The translations under genes were made by a program, and so were the position numbers. From Streptomyces sp. LHD-70 (GTDB taxonomy: Bacteria > Actinomycetota > Actinomycetes > Streptomycetales > Streptomycetaceae), in assembly GCF_031157275.1 (NCBI RefSeq), contig NZ_JAVIFW010000009.1, positions 1 to 64,000 on the forward strand: DNA of 64,000 nucleotides, read 5' to 3'. Shown piece after piece: positions 52,269-60,644 of the stretch. Below the pieces are notes generated by a model. The model was not told the origin of the DNA and searched no databases. It saw only the letters and a program-made list of their open reading frames with translations. Each line of letters opens with the position of its first letter. Within the stretch, counting starts at the first letter, position 1.

Positions 52269-54881
52269 CTAGTCCCCTTCCACCACCGGCAGCAGCTGCG
52301 GCAAGTGGCCGTCCGATGCCGCCGCGACCCGCTGCCGTTCCTCCGGCACCTCGCCGTACAGCGTCGTACGCGGCTTCGCCGGGCGCCCCGCGGCGTCCGC
52401 GATGGCGACGAGGTCTTCGATGGAGCGGTACGAGCCGTAACTGGAGCCCGCCATCCGGGAGATGGTCTCCTCCATCAGCGTGCCGCCCAGGTCGTTGGCG
52501 CCGGAGCGGAGCATCTCCGCGGCGCCCTCGGTGCCGAGCTTGACCCAGCTGGTCTGGATGTTCGGGATGTGCGGGTGCAGCAGCAGCCGGGCCATGGCCG
52601 TGACGGCGCGGTTGTCGCGCGTCGACGGGCCCGGCCGGGCGATCCCGGCCAGGTACACCGGCGCGTTGGTGTGGATGAACGGCAAGGTCACGAACTCCGT
52701 GAAGCCTCCCACGTTTTGAGACAATGCAGCCTGCTGGATGCTGGCCAGCGTGCGCAGGTGCCCGAGCCAGTGCCGGGGCTGGTCCACATGCCCGTACATC
52801 ATCGTGGACGAGGACCGGATGCCCAGCTCGTGCGCGGTGCGGACGACCTCGATCCACGTCGCCGTCGGCAGCTTGCCCTTGGTCAGCACCCAGCGGACCT
52901 CGTCGTCGAGGATCTCGGCGGCCGTGCCCGGGATGGAGTCGAGGCCGGCCTCCTTGGCGTGCTGAAGCCAGTCCCGGATGCTCAAGCCGGTCCTGGTGGC
53001 GCCGTTGACGACCTCCATCGGCGAGAAGGCGTGCACGTGCATGCCGGGGACGCGTTCCTTCACGGCCCGCGCGATGTCGAAGTAGGCCGTGCCCGGAAGG
53101 TCCGGGTGGATGCCGCCCTGCATGCAGACCTCCACCGCCCCCACGTCCCAGGCCTGCTGCGCACGGTCGGCGACCTGGTCGAGGGAGAGCGTGTACGCGT
53201 CGGCGTCGGTGCGGCGCTGGGCGAAGGCGCAGAAGCGGCAGCCCGTGTAGCAGACGTTGGTGAAGTTGATGTTCCGCGTGACGATGTACGTGACGTCCTC
53301 GCCGACCACCGACTTCCGTACGTCGTCGGCCACTTGGCACAGCGCGTCGAGCGCGGGCCCGTCCGCGTGCAGCAGGGCGAGCGCCTCGTCGTCGGTGAGC
53401 CGGGTCGGGTCGTCGGCGGCGACGCGCAGGGCCGCCCGTACGTCGGTGTCGATGCGGGAGGGCACCATCCCGGGCGCGGCCTGTTCGCGCAGGGACTCCC
53501 AGTCGCCGTACACCTCGTCGAAGTCGTCGCGCCGGTCCGACGTACGGCCGTCGGTGTCGATGGTGCGGTGCAGGTCGGTGCGGCCGGAGGGGACGAAGCT
53601 GTCCTCGGGCTCCTGCCAGGGCAGCCCGCGCACCTCGGCGTCCGGGTTCGCGAGGCCGGTCTCGGGGTCGGCGAGGGCGCGTACGTGCGGCAGGACGCGC
53701 GGGTCGATCCAGGGCTCGCCGCGCTGGATGAACTCGGGGTAGACGGCGAGCCGTTCTTCGAGCCGGAAGCCCGACTCGGCGGATTTCGCGGCGAGTTCCT
53801 CGATCTGGGGCCAGGGCCGCTCGGGGTTGACGTGGTCGGGCGTGATGGGCGAGACGCCGCCCCAGTCGTCGACCCCGGCCGCGATGAGCCGCGCGAATTC
53901 GTCGTCCACGAGGTTGGGCGGCGCCTGGAGGCAGCCGGACGGCCCCATGATGTGCCGCGCGACGGCGACGGTCGCGACCAGGTCGTCCAGCTCGGCGTCC
54001 GGCATGCCCCGCATCGCCGTGTCCGGCTTGGCGCGGAAGTTCTGCAGGATCAGCTCCTGGATGCCGTGGTACGCACGGGAGATACGGCGCAGCGCGAACA
54101 GCGACTCGGCGCGCTCCTGCGGGGTCTCCCCGATGCCGAGCAGCAGCCCGCTCGTCAGCGGCACGGAGCTGCGCCCCGCGTCCTCAAGATGCCGCAGCCG
54201 TACGGCCGGAGCCTTGTCGGGCGACCCGTGGTGCGGCCCACCGGGCTCGCTCCACAGCCGCTCGGCGGTCGTCTCCAGCATCAGCCCCATCGACGGGGAC
54301 ACCGGCTTGAGCCGCTGGAAGTCGGTCCAGGACATGACGCCCGGGTTGAGGTGCGGCAGCAGCCCGGTCTCTTCGAGAATCCGGATCGAGATGGCCCGTA
54401 CGTACGCGATGGTGTCGTCGTAGCCGTGCGCGTCCAGCCACTCGCGGGCCTCGGGCCAGCGGTCCTCGGGCTTGTCGCCGAGCGTGATGAGGGCTTCCTT
54501 GCAGCCGAGTTCGGCTCCGCGTCGGGCGAGGTCGAGCACCTCGTCCGGCGACATGAACATCCCGTGCCCGGCGCGGCGCAGCTTGCCGGGGACGGTCGCG
54601 AACGTGCAGTAGTGGCAGCGGTCCCGGCAGAGTCGGGTGAGCGGGACGAAGATGCTCTTCGAGTACGTCAGCACTCCGGCGCGGCCCGCTGCTTCCAGGC
54701 CCGCGTCGCGCACGCGGGCTGCGGAGGCGGCGAGATCCTCCAGGTCATCCCCCCGCGCCTGCAACAGCACGGCGGCCTCGGCCACATCGATCGCGACCCC
54801 GTCCCGGGCCCGCTTGAGGGCTCGCCGCATGGAGTTGGCGGTGGGCGGCTGCGGACTCGGGGCTGCCTGCTGATCCGTCAT
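52269..54881 (-). CDS. fbiC: FO synthase, bifunctional CofG/CofH fusion
   Basis: The 870-residue product carries two radical SAM domains. The N-terminal CofG-like half has CRDRCHYC (near 85-92) in a CX3CX2C cluster, followed by TFATVPGKLRRAGHGM. The C-terminal CofH-like half has CYTGCRFCAF (near 544-551). Together they form 7,8-didemethyl-8-hydroxy-5-deazariboflavin from tyrosine and a ribityl-pyrimidine, the first step of coenzyme F420 synthesis. The nitroreductase-like protein at 29,171 may use that cofactor. Confidence 0.96.
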   Translation of the reverse strand: MTDQQAAPSPQPPTANSMRRALKRARDGVAIDVAEAAVLLQARGDDLEDLAASAARVRDAGLEAAGRAGVLTYSKSIFVPLTRLCRDRCHYCTFATVPGKLRRAGHGMFMSPDEVLDLARRGAELGCKEALITLGDKPEDRWPEAREWLDAHGYDDTIAYVRAISIRILEETGLLPHLNPGVMSWTDFQRLKPVSPSMGLMLETTAERLWSEPGGPHHGSPDKAPAVRLRHLEDAGRSSVPLTSGLLLGIGETPQERAESLFALRRISRAYHGIQELILQNFRAKPDTAMRGMPDAELDDLVATVAVARHIMGPSGCLQAPPNLVDDEFARLIAAGVDDWGGVSPITPDHVNPERPWPQIEELAAKSAESGFRLEERLAVYPEFIQRGEPWIDPRVLPHVRALADPETGLANPDAEVRGLPWQEPEDSFVPSGRTDLHRTIDTDGRTSDRRDDFDEVYGDWESLREQAAPGMVPSRIDTDVRAALRVAADDPTRLTDDEALALLHADGPALDALCQVADDVRKSVVGEDVTYIVTRNINFTNVCYTGCRFCAFAQRRTDADAYTLSLDQVADRAQQAWDVGAVEVCMQGGIHPDLPGTAYFDIARAVKERVPGMHVHAFSPMEVVNGATRTGLSIRDWLQHAKEAGLDSIPGTAAEILDDEVRWVLTKGKLPTATWIEVVRTAHELGIRSSSTMMYGHVDQPRHWLGHLRTLASIQQAALSQNVGGFTEFVTLPFIHTNAPVYLAGIARPGPSTRDNRAVTAMARLLLHPHIPNIQTSWVKLGTEGAAEMLRSGANDLGGTLMEETISRMAGSSYGSYRSIEDLVAIADAAGRPAKPRTTLYGEVPEERQRVAAASDGHLPQLLPVVEGD

Positions 54882-55066
54882 CCCCCGAGGATACGAGCGG
54901 GGTGCGCGTGTTTATTCAACGCCCGTACGGGCCGGTGGGGTTGCACACCGTGCGTGTTCAGGGTGCTACGGATCGCAGGGGAGGCCGCCATGGGCCGCGA
55001 CGCGTGCTCACAGGCGTCGTCCAGAGCCAGCAACCCCCATCCCCAGCCCGGGCCGGTCCGCCGTTC

Positions 55067-55408
55067 TCACGCCGCGTCGTGCTGGTGCGCGGTGAACGTG
55101 ACCTCGGTGCTGTCGCCGTCGAGGGCGATGTTGAGCGATGCGTCCAGCGCGCGGGCCAGCTTCGTCAAAAGAGGCAGGGTTGGCACGGTGTCGGAGCCCT
55201 CGATACGGGAGATCTTCGCCTGCGTCAGGCCGGAGCGCCCCGCGAGTTCGGTCTGCGTCAGGCCCAGTTCGGTACGTCGCGCGTATACGGCCTGCGCCAG
55301 CGCCATCGAGAGCCTGATCTCGTGGCGCGCCTCGGCCACGTCGTCGGGTTCCGCGAGCTTCTCGGCGAGCTGGCGCTCCCGCAGTGTCTTCCATCGACTG
55401 TGTGCCAT
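55067..55408 (-). CDS. XRE-family antitoxin, HigA-like
   Basis: The 113-residue product has an HTH: VYARRTELGLTQTELAGRSG, then LTQAKISRIEGSDTVPTLPL and LTKLARALDASLNIALDGDS. The C-terminal strand part is short. It starts 1 bp after the toxin stop, so the two are co-translated. It should bind the toxin and the dyad at 55,800. Confidence 0.9.
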   Translation of the reverse strand: MAHSRWKTLRERQLAEKLAEPDDVAEARHEIRLSMALAQAVYARRTELGLTQTELAGRSGLTQAKISRIEGSDTVPTLPLLTKLARALDASLNIALDGDSTEVTFTAHQHDAA

Positions 55409-55409
55409 G

Positions 55410-55787
55410 TCAGACCTCTCCCTTCCCGATCACTCTCACAAAATCATCGTGCGCTGGACCGTGCTCGGCCGCGCAGATCTTCTGAGCCCGTTTCGCCCGC
55501 TCCACCTCGGCATCTTCGCGCATGCGCGTCTTGCGGAACACCGTCAGCAGCACGGCGGTGCGGTGCGGTGTCAGCCAGCACGTGATGCGTATCGCGGCCC
55601 CGTCGAGCGTAGGGCGAAGCTCGCGCACGCCGTCCCCGAGGTGCCGCGCGAACGGCTCCCCCAGCGTCGTCGCATGCTCGGCCAGCAGACCGACGTACTC
55701 GTCGATCTTGAGGAAGTGGCGGGCAGGGAGCGCCTCCAGCCAATCCCGCACCTCGGGTTCGATCTCGACCGCATAGAGCTGAGTCAC
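55410..55787 (-). CDS. RelE/HigB-like toxin (Gp49 family)
   Basis: The 125-residue product matches the phage Gp49/HigB pattern: WLEALPARHFLKIDEYVGLL, then ARHLGDGVRELRPTLDGAAI, RITCWLTPHRTAVLLTVFRK and TRMREDAEVERAKRAQKICA. Such toxins cut mRNA at the ribosome. The toxin gene precedes its antitoxin, the usual HigBA order. GTG 55,787 lies about where transcription should start, so the mRNA may be leaderless. Confidence 0.9.
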   Translation of the reverse strand: MTQLYAVEIEPEVRDWLEALPARHFLKIDEYVGLLAEHATTLGEPFARHLGDGVRELRPTLDGAAIRITCWLTPHRTAVLLTVFRKTRMREDAEVERAKRAQKICAAEHGPAHDDFVRVIGKGEV

Positions 55788-55795
55788 GCCACCAC

Positions 55796-55817
55796 ACTAT
55801 ATGTCCCAGACGACATA
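55796..55817 (-). promoter_or_regulatory. Promoter and operator of the toxin-antitoxin pair
   Basis: TATGTC-N6-GACATA (55,800-55,817) is a perfect 6-6-6 dyad. On the leftward strand it overlaps a TATAGT -10 element (55,801-55,796), 7-9 bases before the toxin start. This fits autorepression by the antitoxin. Confidence 0.75.
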
Positions 55818-55884
55818 ATCACGGGGAAGTAAGAAGCCCGCCCCCTGAACGAACCCCACTGGACGACTCTGGTCCAATGAGGAC

Positions 55885-57225
55885 ATGGAGACGCCGAATC
55901 GCACCGCACTCGTCGAAGACCTCATGGAACGCTTCCCGCATGTGCCACGGGAAGCCGTGATCAAGGAAGACCTGCTGCGGGGCGGCATGGCCTTCGACGA
56001 GTCCGCGTTGTCCGGAGGCGCCGACGGGTCCGGCGGTGACGTGAAGCCGAAGTCGTACTTCATCTTCTCCTTCGACCACCGCACCCTGCCCGAGCTGGGC
56101 CAGGCCGCCCTGAACCGGCCGCCGGAGGAGATCGTCCTCACCGGCGGGCAGTACGACATGCGGCGCACCGTCGTCTCGGTGCGCGTGAACCCGGACTCGC
56201 CGTACCGCGTCAAGGGCGGTGAGGACGGCACCCTCGGGCTCTACCTCGACGGGAAGCGGATCTCGGACGTCGGGCTTCCGCCGATGCCCGAGTACTACCG
56301 GCACAAGCTGTCCAACGGGAAGTCCGTGATGGAGGTGGCCCCGACGATCCAGTGGGGGTACCTGATCTACCTGACCGTCTTCCGGGTGTGCCAGTACTTC
56401 GGCGCCAAGGAGGAGTGCCAGTACTGCGACATCAACCACAACTGGCGCCAGCACAAGGCCGCCGGCCGGCCGTACACGGGCGTGAAGCCGTCCGACGAGA
56501 TCCTCGAAGCGCTTGAGATCATCGACAAGTACGACACCGCCAAGACCTCCACCGCGTACACCCTGACCGGCGGCTCCATCACCTCGAAGGTCGGCGGCAA
56601 GGACGAGGCCGACTTCTACGGCAGCTACGCCAAGGCCATCGAGGAGACCTTCCCGCGCCGCTGGATCGGCAAGGTCGTCGCCCAGGCGCTGCCGCTGGAC
56701 GACGTCAAGCGTTTCCACGACTACGGCATCCAGATCTACCACCCGAACTTCGAGGTCTGGGACAAGCGGCTCTTCGAGCTGTACTGCCCCGGCAAGGAGC
56801 GCTACGTCGGCCGCGAGGAGTGGCACAAGCGGATCCTGGACTCGCGGGACGTGTTCGGCGCGCGGAACGTGATCCCGAACTTCGTCGCGGGTGTCGAGAT
56901 GGCCGAGCCGTTCGGCTTCCAGACCGTGGACGAGGCCATCGCCTCCACCCACGAAGGCCTTCGCTTCTTCATGTCACAGGGTGTCGTCCCCCGCTTCACC
57001 ACCTGGTGCCCGGAGCCGACCACCCCGCTCGGCAAGGCCAACCCCCAGGGCGCGCCGCTGGAGTACCACATCCGGCTCCTGGAGACCTACCGCGCGACGC
57101 TCGAGGAGTACGGCCTGACCTCCCCGCCCGGATACGGCCCGGCAGGGCCCGGCCGCGCCGTCTTCTCCGTCAGCTCGTTCATGGACAGCATCCCGCAGGG
57201 CGCGGAGGCCGAGGCCAACTCCTGA
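55885..57225 (+). CDS. Radical SAM protein with CX8CX2C cluster
   Basis: The 446-residue product has a TIM-barrel-like radical SAM domain. The iron-sulfur ligands appear as Cys169-X8-Cys178-X2-Cys181 (VCQYFGAKEECQYCDI), not the canonical CX3CX2C. A glycine-rich SAM-binding region (AYTLTGGSITSKVGGKDEAD) follows, and later GIQIYHPNFEVWDKRLFELY and AGVEMAEPFGFQTVDEAI. The C-terminus has FTTWCPEPTTPLGKANPQG. The substrate is unknown. It lies beside the toxin-antitoxin pair and FbiC but is probably its own unit. Confidence 0.85.
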   Translation: METPNRTALVEDLMERFPHVPREAVIKEDLLRGGMAFDESALSGGADGSGGDVKPKSYFIFSFDHRTLPELGQAALNRPPEEIVLTGGQYDMRRTVVSVRVNPDSPYRVKGGEDGTLGLYLDGKRISDVGLPPMPEYYRHKLSNGKSVMEVAPTIQWGYLIYLTVFRVCQYFGAKEECQYCDINHNWRQHKAAGRPYTGVKPSDEILEALEIIDKYDTAKTSTAYTLTGGSITSKVGGKDEADFYGSYAKAIEETFPRRWIGKVVAQALPLDDVKRFHDYGIQIYHPNFEVWDKRLFELYCPGKERYVGREEWHKRILDSRDVFGARNVIPNFVAGVEMAEPFGFQTVDEAIASTHEGLRFFMSQGVVPRFTTWCPEPTTPLGKANPQGAPLEYHIRLLETYRATLEEYGLTSPPGYGPAGPGRAVFSVSSFMDSIPQGAEAEANS

Positions 57226-57345
57226 CGCTCCGGCGGTACGGGTGCCCGTACCCGTACCGCCCTCTTCCCTTGCCGGTCCGTTCACGGCTCAATACCAGGG
57301 TTGCGTACGCCACTTCGCACCGTCCGCCCCTGGGGAGCCGCCACC

Positions 57346-58848
57346 ATGCGCAAGGACGAACAGCCCACGACGCGCCGCACCGACATCCACAGACGCGCGC
57401 TGCTCGTGACCTCGGCCGCCACCGCGCTTACGTTGAACGGCGTGAGCTTCGCGAGCGCCACCGGCAGGGACGACACGAGAACCGTGCGCGGCACGCTGCC
57501 CACCGGCTCCCCCGACTATGTCTACGTACCCGTCGAAGTCCCGGACGGCGTACGGGAGTTACACGTCTCCTACCGCTACGACAAGCCGCCCGTGCCGCCC
57601 GGCACCCAGGGCAACGCGCTCGACATCGGCCTCTTCGACGAGCGCGGAACCGACCTCGGCGGCCGGGGCTTCCGCGGCTGGTCCGGCGGCGCCCGCAGCG
57701 AGTTCTTCGTCCGCGCCGACGCCGCGACGCCCGGCTATCTGCCCGGCCGCATCCGCCCCGGCACCTGGCACATCGCGCTCGGCCCGTACACGGTCGCGCC
57801 CGAGGGCCTCGCGTACGAGATCACGGTCACGCTGCGGTACGGCGCGCCCGGCGCCGCCCCGAGGCCCAGCTATCCCCCGGAGCGTGCGGCGGGGCGGGGC
57901 CGGGCCTGGTACCGGGGCGACTGCCATCTGCACTCCGTGCACTCCGACGGCCGCCGCACGCCCGTCGAGATCGCCGCGCTGGCCCGCGCCGCAGGCCTGG
58001 ACTTCATCAACAGCTCGGAGCACAACACCCATGCCGCGCACGCCCATTGGGCCGAGCACGCGGGTGACGACCTGCTGATCCTGCTCGGCGAGGAGGTCAC
58101 CACGCGCAACGGCCACGTGCTGGCGCTCGGCACGGACCCGGGCACGTTCGTCGACTGGCGCTACCGGGCCCGCGACAACCGCTTCGGCCACTACGCCCGC
58201 GAGATCCGCCGCGCCGGCGGCCTCGTCGTCCCCGCCCACCCGCACGCCACCTGCATCGGCTGCAACTGGAAGTTCGGCTTCGGCGAGGCCGACGTGGTGG
58301 AGGTGTGGAACGGCCCCTACACGCCCGACGACGAGGTGTCCCTCGCCGACTGGGACTCGCGCCTCGAGGCGGCCGGCCGGGGCGGACACTGGACCCCGGC
58401 GATGGGCAGCAGCGACGCCCACCGCGACCCGGACCGGATCGGCGGCCCCCAAACCGTGGTCCTCGCCGACGAGTTGAGCCGCACGGCGATCCTCGCGGGG
58501 CTGCGGGCCGGACGCTCGTACGTGGCCGAGTCCGCCTCGGTCTCCCTCGACTTCTCGGCGGCGGGCGGCCGGGGCCGTCGGGCGGGCATCGGCGAACGCC
58601 TCGCGGTCGACCACGACGCCCCGGTCACGGTCCGCCTGGAGGTCTCGGGCGCACCCGGCTGCACGCTCCGCCTCGTCACGGACCAGGGCACGCTGCTCAC
58701 GTCGGCATCGGGCAGCGTGGAGTGGCGGACGACGCCCGCGTACGCCTCGTACGTACGGGCCGAGGTACGGCACCCGGCGACGGTGCCGGGCCTGCCGGGG
58801 CCCCTCGCGGCGTTCACGAACCCGATCTTCCTGGGCGAGCGGGGCTAG
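57346..58848 (+). CDS. Tat-exported PHP-domain metallohydrolase (CehA/McbA-like)
   Basis: The 500-residue product starts at ATG 57,346. A twin-arginine signal (RRTDIHRRALLVTSAATALT) is followed by a beta-rich N-terminal region and a PHP domain: RGDCHLHSVHSDGRRTPVEI, FINSSEHNTHAAHAHWAEHA, VVPAHPHATCIGCNWKFG and MGSSDAHRDPDRIG supply the metal ligands. CehA/McbA enzymes hydrolyse esters such as carbaryl; the natural substrate here is unknown. It acts outside the membrane. Confidence 0.9.
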   Translation: MRKDEQPTTRRTDIHRRALLVTSAATALTLNGVSFASATGRDDTRTVRGTLPTGSPDYVYVPVEVPDGVRELHVSYRYDKPPVPPGTQGNALDIGLFDERGTDLGGRGFRGWSGGARSEFFVRADAATPGYLPGRIRPGTWHIALGPYTVAPEGLAYEITVTLRYGAPGAAPRPSYPPERAAGRGRAWYRGDCHLHSVHSDGRRTPVEIAALARAAGLDFINSSEHNTHAAHAHWAEHAGDDLLILLGEEVTTRNGHVLALGTDPGTFVDWRYRARDNRFGHYAREIRRAGGLVVPAHPHATCIGCNWKFGFGEADVVEVWNGPYTPDDEVSLADWDSRLEAAGRGGHWTPAMGSSDAHRDPDRIGGPQTVVLADELSRTAILAGLRAGRSYVAESASVSLDFSAAGGRGRRAGIGERLAVDHDAPVTVRLEVSGAPGCTLRLVTDQGTLLTSASGSVEWRTTPAYASYVRAEVRHPATVPGLPGPLAAFTNPIFLGERG

Positions 58849-58869
58849 ATCCGGGCTGCAGGGCCTGCG

Positions 58870-59268
58870 TCAGGCGCCGAAGACCTCCACCGGGCACTTG
58901 GCCGCGCCGCTGCGGGCGATGCGTGCGTCGCAGGTGATCAGCGGGGCGGTCAGGACCTCGGCCAGGGCCACGTATTGGGCGTCGTACACGGACAGGTTCT
59001 GGCGCAGTGTGCGGATGCGGTCGAAGAACGGCAGCGTCTCGTGGCGCGTCAGGGGAATCTGCCGGTAGTCGCCGACGGCCTTGGTGACCTGGCTGTGGTT
59101 CAGCTTGCCGCCGCGCTCCAGACCCAGGAGTGCGGACTGGATCTCGTAGTCGAGGAGGGTGGGGGCGAAGAGGGTGCCCGCTTCGGCGATACGTAGGCGC
59201 AGGAGGTGCGCATCGGCGGAGCCGGAGGTCAGGGCGGGAACCAGGGCCGAGCAGTCGACAACGATCAC
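58870..59268 (-). CDS. vapC: PIN-domain ribonuclease toxin, VapC-like
   Basis: The 132-residue product has the four PIN acidic positions: VDCSALVPALT (Asp5), LDYEIQSALLGLERGGKL (Glu near 42), SVYDAQYVALAEVL (Asp near 95) and ITCDARIARSG (Asp near 114). Such toxins cut tRNA or rRNA. Its start overlaps the antitoxin stop by 4 bp, so the pair is co-translated. Confidence 0.93.
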   Translation of the reverse strand: MIVVDCSALVPALTSGSADAHLLRLRIAEAGTLFAPTLLDYEIQSALLGLERGGKLNHSQVTKAVGDYRQIPLTRHETLPFFDRIRTLRQNLSVYDAQYVALAEVLTAPLITCDARIARSGAAKCPVEVFGA

Positions 59269-59495
59269 CGCCCGGCCCTCATCTCGTCGATGGTCCCGAG
59301 CACATCACTGGCGCTGACGTCAGCGCTCGCCTCACGGTCGAGGCGCTCCATCATCTCGGCCAGCGTCGGCTTGGCGGTCTCGCGGGCCAGGAGGTCTCGC
59401 ACATAGGCCTGCAGGCTCTGTCCGGCCTGGGCTGCCCGGACCTTGAGCGTCTGCAGTTCCTCGTCGGGCACGTCTCGAATAGTCAGGACTGGCAT
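59265..59495 (-). CDS. vapB: FitA/VapB-like RHH antitoxin
   Basis: The 76-residue product begins PVLTIRDVPDEELQTLKVRA then AQAGQSLQAYVRDLLARETA, a ribbon-helix-helix fold of FitA/VapB type. The C-terminal tail (MMERLDREASADVSASDVLG) would wrap the PIN toxin. It precedes vapC and should repress its own promoter. Confidence 0.93.
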   Translation of the reverse strand: MPVLTIRDVPDEELQTLKVRAAQAGQSLQAYVRDLLARETAKPTLAEMMERLDREASADVSASDVLGTIDEMRAGR

Positions 59496-59579
59496 GAATG
59501 CAGTTTAGAGCCGTCAGCTGCAAAATGCATGCTCGGCTGGATTTGGCTCCGCCCGCCCGGGCGCGGCAGGCTGAGAGGC

Positions 59580-59915
59580 ATGATCTTCATCGCCGTACGT
59601 TTCACCGTGCACGCCGACCGCGCCGACGAATGGCTCGATCTCGTCGCCGACTTCACCGCCGCGACCCGCGCCGAGCCGGGCAACCTGTTCTTCGACTGGT
59701 CGCGCAGTGTGGAGGACCCGAACCAGTTCGTGCTGCTTGAGGCGTTCGCGGATGGGGATGCGGGGGCGGCCCACGTCCAGTCGGACCACTTCAAGGCGGG
59801 CCTGGACTCGATGGCCGAGGCGATCGCGTCGACGCCCGAGATCATCAACGTCGAGATCCCGGAGGCGCAGGGCTGGGGCGCGATGGCGGAGCTCTCGCCG
59901 AAGCGTCCGGCCTGA
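59580..59915 (+). CDS. Antibiotic biosynthesis monooxygenase (ABM) family protein
   Basis: The 111-residue product has the dimeric ferredoxin-like ABM fold: FIAVRFTVHADRADEWLDLV, then GNLFFDWSRSVEDPNQFVLL and ADGDAGAAHVQSDHFKAGLD. It starts at ATG 59,580 with GAGAGG upstream. Such proteins oxidise aromatic polyketide-type substrates or bind haem. It is divergent from the toxin-antitoxin pair. Confidence 0.9.
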   Translation: MIFIAVRFTVHADRADEWLDLVADFTAATRAEPGNLFFDWSRSVEDPNQFVLLEAFADGDAGAAHVQSDHFKAGLDSMAEAIASTPEIINVEIPEAQGWGAMAELSPKRPA

Positions 59916-59970
59916 CGTCGGCCACCTCTGCCCCGTCAGGCGCCCTGTCGGGTGCCATTCGGGTGTCCTG

Positions 59971-60558
59971 TCAGAGCTTGCCCTCGAGCAGGACGGTGCG
60001 GTGGCCACCGAGACGGCGTGAGAAGTCCGCGTCGAACTCGGGGCGCAGTGTGGGCCAGTTCCAGAACGTGAAGCCGAGATGGCCGAACACGAAGTAGTCG
60101 TCGGCCCAGAGCCACGTGTGCACGGGAGCTGCCCGGCCGCAGGACGGGCACTCGACGGGCTCGTCGTCACCCTCGCCCCAGGAGTTCACCGCGCCGCTGA
60201 ACCGGTCCCACCCCTCCTCGATGGGCGACCAGTACGCGTCGACGAGGGGCGTCTCCGCTGCGCAGTGCGGGCAGGTGACGGCCGAGGGTTCGCCCTGCCC
60301 GGCATCGAAGACCGTACGCCCTACGGTGACGTGCAGGCCGTTGCTCCACACACGGACCAGTTCGGGATCCGGGTTCTCGACGGCTTCGCCGTAACGCGCC
60401 CCCGGCGCGTGCCCGGCGTCGGCGCCGAGGACGCAGTCGGTACGTTCCGCCGAGACGAAGCCGTCTGCGATCAGCCAGTCAAGTACGTTCGCCGCGAGAC
60501 CCTGCGCCTGCTCCGGCGTGGCCTCGGTGTCGACAATCCTCTGGAACCAGTCGCCCAT
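59971..60558 (-). CDS. Unknown protein with two CxxC zinc motifs
   Basis: The 195-residue product starts at ATG 60,558 after GGAGGGG. It has CPHCAAETPLVDAYWSP and PVECPSCGRAAPVHTWLW, two CxxC pairs that could form a zinc ribbon. The start LDWLIADGFVSAERTDCVLG and the final WNWPTLRPEFDADFSRRLGG are conserved-looking. No named family is recognised. The same type of protein is often encoded alone in Streptomyces. Confidence 0.8.
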   Translation of the reverse strand: MGDWFQRIVDTEATPEQAQGLAANVLDWLIADGFVSAERTDCVLGADAGHAPGARYGEAVENPDPELVRVWSNGLHVTVGRTVFDAGQGEPSAVTCPHCAAETPLVDAYWSPIEEGWDRFSGAVNSWGEGDDEPVECPSCGRAAPVHTWLWADDYFVFGHLGFTFWNWPTLRPEFDADFSRRLGGHRTVLLEGKL

Positions 60559-60644
60559 GATCTCCCCTCCCGTGCTGGGTGCCTGCGTCACCGTACGCCG
60601 CGCCACGGACAACTCCTCGGCCGCTCGGCCTCCTTCTCGGCCGC

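Noticed and set aside
52305..55832. A 1175-codon rightward open frame opposite fbiC and the toxin-antitoxin genes.
   Set aside because: It crosses three well-supported leftward genes and has no domain.
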